A DNA stretch of 64,000 nt from an uncultured Pseudobutyrivibrio sp. (GCA_900546435.1 URCQ01000001.1:1-64000); one strand, 5' to 3'. Numbered from the stretch's first letter, positions 50,174-59,469 are shown. Translations and numbers: made by a program. The notes: generated by a model from the sequence alone, not told the origin.

Positions 50174-50683
50174 ATGGCAAAAGTAGGAATCGTAATGGGA
50201 AGTGACTCAGATATGCAGGTTATGGCAAAGGCAGCTGAGGTGTTAGAACAATTAGGGATTGCGTATGAAATGACAATCATTTCTGCGCACAGAGAACCAG
50301 ATGTATTCTTTGAATATGCGAAGGGTGCAGAGGCAAGAGGATTTAAGGTGATTATTGCAGGTGCTGGAAAAGCAGCGCATCTTCCGGGAATGTGTGCAGC
50401 TCTTTTCCCAATGCCGGTTATTGGCATTCCAATGAAGACATCGGATTTGGGTGGCGTGGATTCTTTGTATTCGATTGTGCAGATGCCAAGTGGTATTCCG
50501 GTGGCAACGGTAGCAATCAATGGTGGTGCAAATGCCGGTATTCTTGCGGCTAAAATTCTTGCAACAAGCGATGATGAGATTTTACAGAGATTAAAGAAGT
50601 ACAGTGAAGATTTAAAGGATCAGGTGGTAGAAAAAGACCAGCGCTTACAGGAAGTAGGCTATAAAGCTTATATGGAAAAATAA
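50174..50683 (+). CDS. purE: N5-carboxyaminoimidazole ribonucleotide mutase
   Basis: A 169-residue class I PurE. The conserved GSDSDMQVM, SAHREPDVFFEY and GAGKAAHLPGM motifs are intact. It moves the carboxyl group of N5-CAIR to C4 to form CAIR in purine synthesis. ACAAGGAGGATGAAAG precedes the ATG. It is separated from purM by a 160-bp gap that contains a long perfect hairpin. Confidence 0.95.
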   Translation: MAKVGIVMGSDSDMQVMAKAAEVLEQLGIAYEMTIISAHREPDVFFEYAKGAEARGFKVIIAGAGKAAHLPGMCAALFPMPVIGIPMKTSDLGGVDSLYSIVQMPSGIPVATVAINGGANAGILAAKILATSDDEILQRLKKYSEDLKDQVVEKDQRLQEVGYKAYMEK

Positions 50684-50697
50684 TAGGAAACGATGTG

Positions 50698-50730
50698 CTA
50701 GGATATATTAGGGTGTCTAATATATCCTAG
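50698..50730 (+). promoter_or_regulatory. Long perfect hairpin between purE and purM
   Basis: A perfect 13-bp stem, CTAGGATATATTA (50698-50710) and TAATATATCCTAG (50718-50730), with loop GGGTGTC, follows the purE stop by 14 bp. No T run follows, so it is not a typical terminator. A weak promoter may lie after it (TATAAT at 50767-50772 with a poor -35). Confidence 0.55.
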
Positions 50731-50843
50731 TAGTATTTATTAATGGAAATTCTAAGAACCGGGAATTATAATGGTACTATAGATCACGAGCGTCAAAAGA
50801 CTTGTTACCATCTAAGTGCTCGTAGTAGCAGGGAGGAAAAAAC

Positions 50844-51869
50844 ATGGATTACAAAAAAGCAGGTGTAGATATTGAAGCAGGTTATGAATCTGTTAAGTTG
50901 ATGAAAAAATACGTACGGGAGACCATGCGACCAGAAGTGTTAGGTGGTCTTGGTGGATTTTCAGGTGCGTTTGATTTAGGATCGATTAAGGATATGGAAG
51001 AGCCGGTACTTCTTTCCGGAACAGACGGATGCGGTACAAAGGTAAAACTTGCATTCTTAATGGATAAGCATGATACCATCGGTATCGATGCAGTTGCTAT
51101 GTGTGTAAATGATGTGGCATGTGCTGGTGGGGAACCACTTTTCTTCCTGGATTACATTGCATGTGGAAAGAATTATCCAGAAAAGATTGCTACGATCGTT
51201 AGTGGTGTGGCAGAAGGCTGTAAGCAGTCTGGCTGTGCATTAGTAGGTGGTGAAACAGCAGAACATCCGGGTCTTATGCCAGAAGACGAATATGATCTTG
51301 CTGGATTTGCAGTTGGCGTTGTAGATAAAAAAGACATCATCACAGGTGAACATGTAAAAGATGGTGATGTGCTCATTGGCATGGCATCTACCGGTGTTCA
51401 TTCCAATGGATTCTCTTTGGTGCGTAAGATTTTCGATATGACAAAGGAATCTTTAGATACATATTACGATGAGCTTGGTATGACACTTGGTGAGGCATTG
51501 CTTGCCCCTACAAGAATTTATGTAAAAGCTTTAAAGGCAGTAAAAGATGCCGGTGTTACGGTAAAGGCATGCAGCCACATTACCGGCGGTGGTTTCTATG
51601 AAAATATTCCTCGTATGCTTCCAGAAGGTAAGCGTGCAGTGGTACAGAAGGATTCTTATGAAGTGCCAGCAATCTTTAAGCTTATGGCAAGGAAGGGTAA
51701 TGTAGATGAGCAGATGATGTACAATACCTATAACATGGGACTTGGTATGATTGTTGCTGTCGATCCAAAAGATGTGGATAAGACAATGGAAGCAATGCGC
51801 TCAGCTGGAGATACCCCATATGTAGTTGGAAAGATTGTCGATGGTGAAAAGGGTGTAGATTTATGTTAA
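50844..51869 (+). CDS. purM: Phosphoribosylformylglycinamidine cyclo-ligase
   Basis: A 341-residue PurM that closes the imidazole ring, FGAM + ATP to AIR. Typical segments are DYKKAGVDIEAGYE, LSGTDGCGTKVKLA, GIDAVAMCVNDVACAGGEPLFFLDY, LVGGETAEHPG and HITGGGFYENIPRMLP. AGGGAGGAAAAAAC precedes the ATG, and the 3' end overlaps purN by 7 bp. Confidence 0.96.
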   Translation: MDYKKAGVDIEAGYESVKLMKKYVRETMRPEVLGGLGGFSGAFDLGSIKDMEEPVLLSGTDGCGTKVKLAFLMDKHDTIGIDAVAMCVNDVACAGGEPLFFLDYIACGKNYPEKIATIVSGVAEGCKQSGCALVGGETAEHPGLMPEDEYDLAGFAVGVVDKKDIITGEHVKDGDVLIGMASTGVHSNGFSLVRKIFDMTKESLDTYYDELGMTLGEALLAPTRIYVKALKAVKDAGVTVKACSHITGGGFYENIPRMLPEGKRAVVQKDSYEVPAIFKLMARKGNVDEQMMYNTYNMGLGMIVAVDPKDVDKTMEAMRSAGDTPYVVGKIVDGEKGVDLC

Positions 51870-52489
51870 AAATAGCAGTTTGTGTGTCTGGTGGAGGAAC
51901 CAATCTGCAGGCAATTATAGATGCCATTGTGGCAGGACAAATCCAGGATACAGAGATTTCTGTTGTGATTAGCAACAATCCGCGGGCATATGCCTTAGAA
52001 CGTGCTAAAATGGCAGGTGTGGAAGGTATTTGCGTGTCTCCAAAATCTTATGAGACAAGAGAAGCTTTTAATGAAGCCTTTCTACAGACATTGGATTCTT
52101 ATGATGTGGATTTGGTTGTATTGGCAGGATTTTTGGTTGTTATTCCAGAAGCAATGATTCAAAAATATCGTAATCGTATCATTAACATACATCCGTCGCT
52201 GATTCCTTCTTTTTGTGGAACCGGATACTATGGATTAAAGGTACACGAAGGTGTTTTAGCAAGAGGTGTTAAGATTACAGGTGCTACCGTTCATTTTGTA
52301 GATGAGGGGACAGATACAGGTCCTATTATTTTACAAAAAGCGGTTGCAGTGCAGCAGGATGATACTCCTGAAATATTACAGCGCCGCGTGATGGAAGAGG
52401 CGGAATGGCATATTATGCCACAGGCAATTGATCTGATTGCCAGAGGAAAAATCAGCATTGTGGATGGAAAGGTAAGAATCGCGGAGTAA
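51863..52489 (+). CDS. purN: Phosphoribosylglycinamide formyltransferase
   Basis: A 208-residue enzyme transferring formyl from 10-formyl-THF to GAR. Catalytic Asn, His and Asp lie in RIINIHPSLIPSF and VHFVDEGTDTGPII, and the phosphate loop is VSGGGTNLQAIID. It overlaps purM and is followed 20 bp later by purD, so the three are one operon. Confidence 0.95.
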   Translation: MLKIAVCVSGGGTNLQAIIDAIVAGQIQDTEISVVISNNPRAYALERAKMAGVEGICVSPKSYETREAFNEAFLQTLDSYDVDLVVLAGFLVVIPEAMIQKYRNRIINIHPSLIPSFCGTGYYGLKVHEGVLARGVKITGATVHFVDEGTDTGPIILQKAVAVQQDDTPEILQRRVMEEAEWHIMPQAIDLIARGKISIVDGKVRIAE

Positions 52490-52509
52490 GAAAGTGAGAG
52501 GTCGATCAT

Positions 52510-53781
52510 ATGAAAATATTAGTTGTAGGTAGTGGTGGACGTGAACACGCCATTTGTATGAGTGTGGCTAAAAGTAAGAGAGTAGACAAAATCTACTGTG
52601 CACCGGGAAATGCGGGCATCGGACAGATTGCAGAATGTGTGCCAATCGGTGCAATGGAATTTGATAAACTGGTAGCTTTTGCAAAGGATCATGCGATTGA
52701 TTTTACCATTATTGGTATGGATGATCCGCTGGTTGGTGGTATTGTAGATGCTTTTGAGGCAGAAGGCTTAAAAGTATTTGGACCGAGAAAAAATGCCGCC
52801 ATTCTGGAAGGAAGTAAGGCTTTTTCAAAAGATCTGATGAAAAAGTATAACATTCCTACAGCAGGGTATGAGCGCTTTGACAACCCGGACGATGCGATTG
52901 CTTATTTGCAGACAGCAAAAATGCCAATCGTTTTAAAAGCAGATGGTCTGGCACTAGGGAAAGGTGTTTTGATCTGTAATACACTTGAGGAAGCTGTCGA
53001 GGGTGTACATACCATTATGATGGATAAAAAATTCGGTGATGCCGGAAATACCATGGTAGTGGAAGAATTTATGACAGGACGTGAAGTTTCTGTACTGTCT
53101 TTCGTAGATGGAAAGAGCATTCAGATTATGAGCAGTGCCCAGGATCACAAGCGCGCTGGTGATGGCGATGCCGGTTTGAATACAGGCGGTATGGGAACAT
53201 TTTCACCAAGTCCATTCTATACAAAAGAAGTGGACGAGTTCTGCAAGAAATATGTATACCAGGCTACCGTTGATGCTATGGCAGCAGAAGGAAGAGAGTT
53301 TAAGGGAGTTATCTTCTTTGGTCTGATGCTTACAGAAGAAGGACCAAAGGTGTTAGAATATAACGCACGTTTTGGTGATCCGGAAGCACAGGTGGTACTT
53401 CCACGTATGAAGAATGACATTATTGATGTTATGGAAGCATGTGTAGATGGTACATTAGACCAGTTGACGTTAGAGTTTGAAGATAATGCAGCAGTGTGCG
53501 TTGTACTTGCTTCTGATGGCTATCCGGTTTCTTACGAAAAAGGATATCCAATCACCGGATTTGATAAATTCGATAATGAAGCATATTTCTGTTTCCATGC
53601 AGGAACAGCATACAATGATGCAGGACAGATTGTGACAAACGGTGGTCGTGTTTTAGGCATTACAGCAAAAGGTGATGACTTAAAAGATGCGAGAGCGAAA
53701 GCTTATGCAGCAACCGAGTGGATTTCGTTTGATAACAAATATATGCGTCATGACATTGGAAAAGCAATTGATGAGAGCTAA
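52510..53781 (+). CDS. purD: Phosphoribosylamine-glycine ligase
   Basis: A 423-residue ATP-grasp enzyme joining phosphoribosylamine and glycine to form GAR. The start ILVVGSGGREHAI, nucleotide-binding PIVLKADGLALGKGV and VVEEFMTGREVSVLSF, and GVIFFGLMLTEEGPKVLEYNARFGDPE are all present. GTGAGAGGTCGATC precedes the ATG. A strong terminator ends the pur operon; purF, purL and purH are not in this window. Confidence 0.96.
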   Translation: MKILVVGSGGREHAICMSVAKSKRVDKIYCAPGNAGIGQIAECVPIGAMEFDKLVAFAKDHAIDFTIIGMDDPLVGGIVDAFEAEGLKVFGPRKNAAILEGSKAFSKDLMKKYNIPTAGYERFDNPDDAIAYLQTAKMPIVLKADGLALGKGVLICNTLEEAVEGVHTIMMDKKFGDAGNTMVVEEFMTGREVSVLSFVDGKSIQIMSSAQDHKRAGDGDAGLNTGGMGTFSPSPFYTKEVDEFCKKYVYQATVDAMAAEGREFKGVIFFGLMLTEEGPKVLEYNARFGDPEAQVVLPRMKNDIIDVMEACVDGTLDQLTLEFEDNAAVCVVLASDGYPVSYEKGYPITGFDKFDNEAYFCFHAGTAYNDAGQIVTNGGRVLGITAKGDDLKDARAKAYAATEWISFDNKYMRHDIGKAIDES

Positions 53782-53784
53782 AAT

Positions 53785-53828
53785 AAGGACAGTCGAGGGA
53801 AGTTTTCCTGCGACTGTCCTTTTTTCTT
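53785..53828. terminator. Terminator of the pur operon
   Basis: Stem GGACAGTCG (53787-53795) and CGACTGTCC (53811-53819), followed by T6. The A/T-rich left side may let it also serve the converging small gene at 53843. Confidence 0.88.
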
Positions 53829-53842
53829 AAGCAAACCGTTTC

Positions 53843-54019
53843 TTATCGAAATTGGTTGCAATCGGCCTCATAAAAATAATCAATTGCTTCTAATCTTTTT
53901 TCCAAATCTGCCTGATCAATATCTTCTGCCGTACAGAAGTCCGAAAGGCTGGCATAACGGTCTCTTAAATTCATATTCACGACACTAAGTAACATCATAG
54001 GGTCCAGCGGTAAATTCAT
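53843..54019 (-). CDS. DUF4250-family small protein
   Basis: A 58-residue cytoplasmic protein starting MNLPLDPMMLLSVVNMNLRD, with SLSDFCTAEDIDQADLEKRL and a Tyr/Asp/Asn-rich end (FYEADCNQF), the pattern of the DUF4250 family found in Clostridia. Function unknown. ATG 54019 is chosen because AAGGAG lies 7 bp upstream; ATG 54025 would be only 1 bp from it. Confidence 0.8.
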   Translation of the reverse strand: MNLPLDPMMLLSVVNMNLRDRYASLSDFCTAEDIDQADLEKRLEAIDYFYEADCNQFR

Positions 54020-54097
54020 TTTCATTCTCCTTTTATAAAACATAAGAAAGCGAAGATATTTGTTCCACCAAAGGGGAGCGCTTTCTAAGACATATAT

Positions 54098-54125
54098 ATT
54101 ATATGTAAAATCATAAAAAATGCAA
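54098..54125 (-). promoter_or_regulatory. Promoter of the DUF4250 gene
   Basis: On the minus strand TTGCAT (54125-54120), a 16-bp spacer and TATAAT (54103-54098). Confidence 0.55.
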
Positions 54126-54148
54126 ATGAAAATGTAGGCTTTCTAATA

Positions 54149-54712
54149 TTAGTCTGTGAACTGCGCAAGTGGCTTTTTGAGCAGTGGATACAGAATCGTG
54201 GAAAGAATAACACCGAAAAGTCCCTGTACAATATTGAAAGGAATACCGCTTGCGGAGGAAGCTACGCCTGCTGCGAGGCTGGTGCTTGAAAAACCGTCAC
54301 CGGTCGCAATAGCCATCAAAAAGATTTCGAATACAAAGTAGCCAAAGACCATGAAGGCTTCACCAATCGTACCGCTGACGGCTGTAAAAGCTGCCTGTTT
54401 GCCGGCAGAAACCTCGGAAAGCTTTTTCGTAAAGGCACGGAATATAAGGCTGGCAAAGACAGCAGTGAATGTTTTGATTACAAAAGTAGCTGGGGCATAA
54501 GAAAAATAGCCACCAAACAAATCAGAGAACATAGAACCGATACCAGCGGCAAGACCGCCATAAACAGGTCCGAGTAGGAAACCAGACAATAATACAATGG
54601 AGTCTCCCGGATGAATGTAACCCATGGTTGGGGTTGGTACTTTGATAATCATGGTAGCTACACAAGTGAGTGCGGCAAATAATGCTGCAAAGATTAGTTT
54701 TTTCGTTTTCAT
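54149..54712 (-). CDS. ECF transporter S component (probable vitamin B6-type)
   Basis: A 187-residue membrane protein with about six hydrophobic segments. KKLIFAALFAALTCVATM at the start, YIHPGDSIVLLSGFLLGPVYGGLAAGIGSMFSDLFGGY and FVIKTFTAVFASL are typical of the ECF S-component group. It is transcribed divergently from a MocR/PdxR-like regulator, an arrangement known for pyridoxine (PdxU-like) S components, so vitamin B6 is the best guess for ligand, by context only. No EcfA or EcfT gene is beside it, so it probably uses a shared energising module. ATG 54712 follows AGAGGAAAAAAT. Confidence 0.82.
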   Translation of the reverse strand: MKTKKLIFAALFAALTCVATMIIKVPTPTMGYIHPGDSIVLLSGFLLGPVYGGLAAGIGSMFSDLFGGYFSYAPATFVIKTFTAVFASLIFRAFTKKLSEVSAGKQAAFTAVSGTIGEAFMVFGYFVFEIFLMAIATGDGFSSTSLAAGVASSASGIPFNIVQGLFGVILSTILYPLLKKPLAQFTD

Positions 54713-54791
54713 ATTTTTTCCTCTTCTTTCTATCATTCCGGAAAAAGCAGTTGCTTTTGTGCCGGTAACTGAGTATCATTATATGCATAAT

Positions 54792-54850
54792 TGGTTATAT
54801 GAAAATAACCATTTTAAACAAATTTGACCATACCAGATTTCAGGTGTGGT
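54792..54850. promoter_or_regulatory. Candidate operators between the S component and MocR-like genes
   Basis: Two inverted repeats lie in the divergent region: TGGTTAT (54792-54798)/ATAACCA (54805-54811), and ACCATACC (54827-54834)/GGTGTGGT (54843-54850) with one mismatch. A TATAAT for the regulator is at 54876-54881. MocR/PdxR proteins bind repeated sites in such regions. Confidence 0.4.
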
Positions 54851-54897
54851 GAAACAAAGAGAAACACTGAAAAAATATAATTCTGTGGAGAAAGAGC

Positions 54898-56304
54898 ATG
54901 CTGACCTATACATTTGAACAACGAAATGACAAACCGTATTATCAATATTTATATGAGTGTATCAAGGAGGATATTGAGAAGGGGAATCTGACAGAAGGAG
55001 CAAAATTGCCATCCAAACGTGCTTTTGCAAAGCAGTTAGGTCTTTCTGTGATGACAATAGCAAGTGCCTATGAGCAGCTGTTGGTGGAAGGCTATATCGT
55101 TGCAGAAGAGAAAAAAGGGTATTATGTAGCAGCCGTTCAGCCGCAGATCAAGGCGCAAATGCCTATGCAGCAGGAATTTCCAGAGATATCGAAAGAGCAG
55201 GCGGAACGGGCATGGTATATGGATTTTGCATCCAATCATGTGGCACGCGACTGTTTCCCGATGAACACCTGGTCTCATCTGATGCGAGGCGTATTAAATG
55301 ATGCTGCACAGGATATTCTAAACAGTACACCGCCGCAAGGTGTCTATGTGCTGCGACAGGCGATTGCTTCCCATCTGTTCCATTTTCGTGGGATGCGCGT
55401 GGTACCGGAGCAGATTGTCATTGGAGCCGGAACAGAATACTTGTACCATTTATTGATTCAGTTATTGGGGCGTGAGCATATTTACGGAATGGAAAATCCC
55501 GGCTATCAGAAGCTGGCAAAAATATATGCAGGGAATGGCGTAAATCATCGGTATGTGGCATTGGATGAACATGGTCTGTCCATGACTTCTTTAAGAGAAC
55601 AGGAAGTGGAAATCATTCATACATCGCCGACACATCATTTTCCGACAGGGATTGTGATGCCAATTAGCCGTCGCCAGAAATTGCTGGCATGGGCGACAGA
55701 AAAAGAAGGGCGCTATATTATAGAAGATGATTATGATTGTGAATTCCGTTTTGGCGGCTTGCCGATTCCAACACTACAAAGTATTGATACGGCGGGGCGG
55801 GTGATTTATCTGAATACATTTTCAAAAAGCCTTACCCCTTCGATTCGTATCAGCTACATGGTGCTTCCGCAGGCACTGGTTGAGACGTTTCAGGAGAAGC
55901 TGGGCTTTTATGCCTGCACAGTATCGAATTTCGAGCAGTACACATTGGCGGCCTTTTTGCAGCAGGGATATTTTGAAAAACATATCAACCGTATGCGTAA
56001 TTTCTATAAAAATCATAGAAACCAGGTGATTGCAGCACTAAGATCAAGTGCATTGTGGGAGATGGCATCTATTTATGAGGAGGATTCCGGTTTACATTTT
56101 CTTTTGCATATAAAAACAGAAAAAGAGGATGCAGCGATTAAGGAAGAACTGGCAGAAAAAGGGATTCGCTTGCGTAGTATGTCCGATTACAGCTATGAAA
56201 AAAATGTGGTTAGTCCGCATACATTTATCATTAATTATACGGCGATTGACCTGCAAAAACTACCGGAAATATGGGGAGAAATCTATAAAGTTTGTAAAGA
56301 CTAA
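54898..56304 (+). CDS. MocR/PdxR-like transcriptional regulator with aminotransferase domain
   Basis: A 468-residue protein. Residues 1-75 are a GntR-type winged helix (DIEKGNLTEGAKLPSKRAFAKQLGLSVMTIASAYEQLLVEGYI). The rest is a class I aminotransferase-like domain that binds PLP. The Schiff-base Lys is in LNTFSKSLTPSIRISYM and the PLP phosphate and pyridine contacts in IIEDDYDCEFRF. MocR proteins of the PdxR type sense PLP and control vitamin B6 synthesis or transport. The divergent ECF S-component gene is therefore its likely target. The start at 54898 follows GGAGAAAGAGC. Confidence 0.9.
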   Translation: MLTYTFEQRNDKPYYQYLYECIKEDIEKGNLTEGAKLPSKRAFAKQLGLSVMTIASAYEQLLVEGYIVAEEKKGYYVAAVQPQIKAQMPMQQEFPEISKEQAERAWYMDFASNHVARDCFPMNTWSHLMRGVLNDAAQDILNSTPPQGVYVLRQAIASHLFHFRGMRVVPEQIVIGAGTEYLYHLLIQLLGREHIYGMENPGYQKLAKIYAGNGVNHRYVALDEHGLSMTSLREQEVEIIHTSPTHHFPTGIVMPISRRQKLLAWATEKEGRYIIEDDYDCEFRFGGLPIPTLQSIDTAGRVIYLNTFSKSLTPSIRISYMVLPQALVETFQEKLGFYACTVSNFEQYTLAAFLQQGYFEKHINRMRNFYKNHRNQVIAALRSSALWEMASIYEEDSGLHFLLHIKTEKEDAAIKEELAEKGIRLRSMSDYSYEKNVVSPHTFIINYTAIDLQKLPEIWGEIYKVCKD

Positions 56305-56344
56305 CAATGTCCTCTAGAAAAAACATGAATTTGCTCGAAACCGA

Positions 56345-56372
56345 TTGAAAAATAAACTGTGCGTGATAGAAT
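56345..56372 (+). promoter_or_regulatory. Promoter of pta
   Basis: TTGAAA (56345-56350), a 16-bp spacer and TAGAAT (56367-56372), 48 bp before the ATG. Confidence 0.65.
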
Positions 56373-56419
56373 GATGGATGGAAAATAAGAAAATAAGAAA
56401 TGTAGGAAAGGAAACAGTT

Positions 56420-57403
56420 ATGTTTGGATTTGGACAGTTAATTGACATTTTGAAAAAAGACCCAAAGAAGATCGTTTTCACAGAAGGAACCGATCCTCGT
56501 ATTCTTGAGGCATCCTCAAGACTTCTTGCTTCAAACTTTTTGGCACCAATCTTAATCGGTAAGCCGGAAGAAATTGAAGCAGCTGCAGAAGAGAGCGGAT
56601 TTAATATTCGTGGTGCAGAAATTATCGATCCGAATAATTATGACAGAATGGATGAGATGATTGAGCTTTTTTGTGAACTCAGAAAGAGCAAGGGTGTTAC
56701 ACCAGAACAGGCAAGAGGCGTTCTTTCTCAGGCAAACTACTTTGGTACAATGCTTGTAAAGATGGGTGTTGCTGATTCCTTGCTTGGAGGAGCAACTTAT
56801 TCTACAGCAGATACTGTTAGACCAGCTTTACAGTTGATTAAGACAAAGCCAGGAAACTCTATTGTATCTTCATGCTTTATCATGGTTCGTCCAGCTGCTA
56901 CCGGTGAGAACGAAGTACTTGCTATGGCAGACTGCGCAATCAATATTCATCCTACAGAAGATGAATTGGTTGAAATCGCTGGAGAGACAGCAGAATGTGC
57001 TAGAATCTTTGGTATTGACCCACAGGTTGCATTCCTTAGCTATTCAACACTTGGTTCTGGAAAGGGTGAAGATGTAGATAAGATGCGTAATGCAGCAGCT
57101 AAGACAAAGGCAAAATTCCCGAACCTTCCAATCGAGGGAGAGATTCAGTTTGATGCAGCTGTTTCACCACGTGTTGCTCGTACAAAGTGTAAGGATTCCG
57201 AGGTAGCAGGTCATGCAAATACCTTTATTTTCCCTGATATTAATGCAGGTAATATTGGTTACAAGATTGCACAGAGACTTGGTAACTTCGAGGCATATGG
57301 TCCAATTTTATTAGGATTAAATGCTCCGGTTAACGATTTGTCTCGTGGATGTAATGCAGCAGAAGTTTATTCTATGGCTATCATTACAGCAGCACTTGCA
57401 TAA
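56420..57403 (+). CDS. pta: Phosphate acetyltransferase
   Basis: A 327-residue enzyme converting acetyl-CoA + Pi to acetyl phosphate + CoA, the first step of ATP-yielding acetate formation. Typical segments are KKIVFTEGTDPRILEA, ADSLLGGATYSTADTVRPALQ, CFIMVRPAATGENEVLAMADCAIN and QFDAAVSPRVA. ATG 56420 is chosen because AAAGGAAACAGTT precedes it; a frame from 56378 would add 14 residues with no ribosome binding site. The usual partner ackA is not adjacent, and a strong terminator follows. Confidence 0.95.
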   Translation: MFGFGQLIDILKKDPKKIVFTEGTDPRILEASSRLLASNFLAPILIGKPEEIEAAAEESGFNIRGAEIIDPNNYDRMDEMIELFCELRKSKGVTPEQARGVLSQANYFGTMLVKMGVADSLLGGATYSTADTVRPALQLIKTKPGNSIVSSCFIMVRPAATGENEVLAMADCAINIHPTEDELVEIAGETAECARIFGIDPQVAFLSYSTLGSGKGEDVDKMRNAAAKTKAKFPNLPIEGEIQFDAAVSPRVARTKCKDSEVAGHANTFIFPDINAGNIGYKIAQRLGNFEAYGPILLGLNAPVNDLSRGCNAAEVYSMAIITAALA

Positions 57404-57424
57404 ATCATATCACAAGTAATACAA

Positions 57425-57457
57425 AAGGCGCTCTGCTTATGCAGAGCGCCTTTTTTG
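57425..57457. terminator. Strong terminator between pta and the ene-reductase operon
   Basis: A perfect GC-rich 10-bp stem, GGCGCTCTGC (57427-57436) and GCAGAGCGCC (57441-57450), with TTAT loop and T6. The opposite strand also ends in TTTTG, so it may work for both converging units. Confidence 0.92.
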
Positions 57458-57502
57458 GGAGTTTATTATGTTGTTTTAAAACAGCTTCGAAAAGAAGTAT
57501 TT

Positions 57503-59437
57503 TTATAATTCACATGCTACGTCGTAAGCTGATTTGATGGCATGATCAATGTTGCTTGGACGTTCACCGGCACAGTCACCAACATAGTGGATTGGCAATG
57601 TGCAATTGTTTAATTCTACGACATTCTTTCTTGCACCAACAGCCATAACAACGAAATCAGAAGCAACTTCTACTTTTTCTGTCTTTTCGTCAACTGTCTT
57701 CTCAACGATAACCGCATTTTCTGTGATTTCCATCAATTTTGCAGAAGTGAGAACTTTTACTTCATGGCTGTTTAATTCTTCCATCAATGTAGGAAGAACA
57801 GTGTTGCTTTCTTCTTTTGCAATCTGATCCATCATTTCAACAATCGTGACCTTGCATCCGCGAGAAGCCAGATATTCAGCTGTTTCTACACCGACAAGTC
57901 CGCCACCGATGACAGATACGTTACCAAATACGATTTCCTTCTTTGCAAGAACATCCCATGCACTGACAACCGTTGGAAGGTCTTTTCCAGGAACAGGAAT
58001 CATTGCATTCGTTGCACCTGTTGCAACGATGACTTCATCGAAGGAAGCGTAATCTTTTTCACAAAATTCCTGACCAAGACGGAAGGTAACATTTAATTCT
58101 GGTAATACGTTGCAGTAGTAGTTGATACTACGCATCATTTCTTCTTTTCTTGGTGGAACGCTTGCAATCAGTAACTGTCCACCAATCTGTAATGACTTTT
58201 CAAAAATAGTAACCTGATGACCACGTAAAGCAGCAACACGGGCAGCCTCTAAGCCTGCGATTCCGGCACCAATGATAGCAACACGTTTTGCAGTAGCAGC
58301 AGGAGTAATCTGACGGCTTCCTTCATAACCATTTTCTGCATTTAAAACACAGCTTAAGAACGCACGGTTTTGAATGTTGTCGGTACAACCCTTGTTACAC
58401 ATCATACATGTTCTGACACAACCTGCGTGGTTGTCTGCACACTTCTTAGCAAAATCAGGATCTGCAAGCAAAGAACGACCAAGTGCGATAATATCAGCAG
58501 AACCGCTGGTAAGTACAGCTTCAGCAGCTTCCGGTGTCACAATACGTCCTACAACGGATACAGGAATAGAAACGATTTCCTTGATTTTCTTAGAGTAAGA
58601 AACCATAAAGCCGTATGGCTGTGTTCCCATAGCAGGAATGGTATCACCCATATTTCCTGTGTGGTTTGCCTGTGCTACGTGAAGGGTATCTACACCAGCC
58701 GATTCCAATTCTTTTGCAAAAATACATGCTTCATCAAATGGAAGACCACCTTTACCACGAAATGCATTTTCACCGAGTGGAGTCACAATAGGAAGTTTAT
58801 AATCAATAACCATATCTGGAACAACAGTCTTTAAACGTTTTACGAGTGTTAATGCAAAACGTGTACGGTTTGCAAGATCTCCGCCATATGCATCTGTTCT
58901 GTGATTTAAAATTGGAGAGCAGAGAGAACCAACCAGACGGTCTCCATGTACTTCAATACAGTCAACGCCGGCTTCCTGTGCTAAAATAGCGCATTTTTCC
59001 ATGTGCTGGATGATCTCTTCGAGTTCTTCTGCAGTTACTTCGTTTACAAAATGCTGCATATCATGATGCAATTTTGCTCTTGCTTCCTGCATTTTCCCCT
59101 GATGGAACAGGTCATTTAATGCGGCAACGTTGTAATCCGGATGGAATAACTGGATTCCAAGCTTTGCACCATTTTCATGGCAAGCATCTGCGAGTCTTTT
59201 AAATCCTTCTGCCTGTGCAGGAGAAAAAAGCTTTGGTGTAGGAGAGAATGTTGCAAGAGGCGCAACATCTCCGATTACAATATAACCAACACCACCCTTA
59301 GCGAGGCGTTCGTAAAAACGGAAACTCTGTTCACCGATAGAACCGTCTTTTTCCTCATATCCGGTTGTAAGCGGAGGAAACATCAAGCGGTTCTTAAAGG
59401 TTGTTTTTCCAACTGCGATAGGTTCTAATAGTTTCAT
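57503..59437 (-). CDS. OYE-type flavin ene-reductase (2-enoate / 2,4-dienoyl-CoA reductase family)
   Basis: A 644-residue iron-sulfur flavoprotein. Residues 1-345 form the FMN-binding TIM barrel (FKNRLMFPPLTTGYEEKDGS, VDCIEVHGDRLVGSLCSPILNHRTDAYGG). A [4Fe-4S] site follows (CMMCNKGC plus a later Cys in LSCVLNAENG). The C-terminal half has FAD (VAIIGAGIAGLEAARVAALRG) and NAD(H) (VSVIGGGLVGVETAEYLASRG) Rossmann motifs. The family includes 2-enoate reductase, dienoyl-CoA reductase and BaiCD/BaiH, all reducing activated C=C bonds. It is the last gene of an operon with an esterase-like hydrolase and a GPH transporter, suggesting reduction of an unsaturated acid released from an imported ester. The substrate is not known. 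Confidence 0.9.
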   Translation of the reverse strand: MKLLEPIAVGKTTFKNRLMFPPLTTGYEEKDGSIGEQSFRFYERLAKGGVGYIVIGDVAPLATFSPTPKLFSPAQAEGFKRLADACHENGAKLGIQLFHPDYNVAALNDLFHQGKMQEARAKLHHDMQHFVNEVTAEELEEIIQHMEKCAILAQEAGVDCIEVHGDRLVGSLCSPILNHRTDAYGGDLANRTRFALTLVKRLKTVVPDMVIDYKLPIVTPLGENAFRGKGGLPFDEACIFAKELESAGVDTLHVAQANHTGNMGDTIPAMGTQPYGFMVSYSKKIKEIVSIPVSVVGRIVTPEAAEAVLTSGSADIIALGRSLLADPDFAKKCADNHAGCVRTCMMCNKGCTDNIQNRAFLSCVLNAENGYEGSRQITPAATAKRVAIIGAGIAGLEAARVAALRGHQVTIFEKSLQIGGQLLIASVPPRKEEMMRSINYYCNVLPELNVTFRLGQEFCEKDYASFDEVIVATGATNAMIPVPGKDLPTVVSAWDVLAKKEIVFGNVSVIGGGLVGVETAEYLASRGCKVTIVEMMDQIAKEESNTVLPTLMEELNSHEVKVLTSAKLMEITENAVIVEKTVDEKTEKVEVASDFVVMAVGARKNVVELNNCTLPIHYVGDCAGERPSNIDHAIKSAYDVACEL

Positions 59438-59469
59438 AAGTCATACTTCCTTTCAAGTCTGTTTATTTA

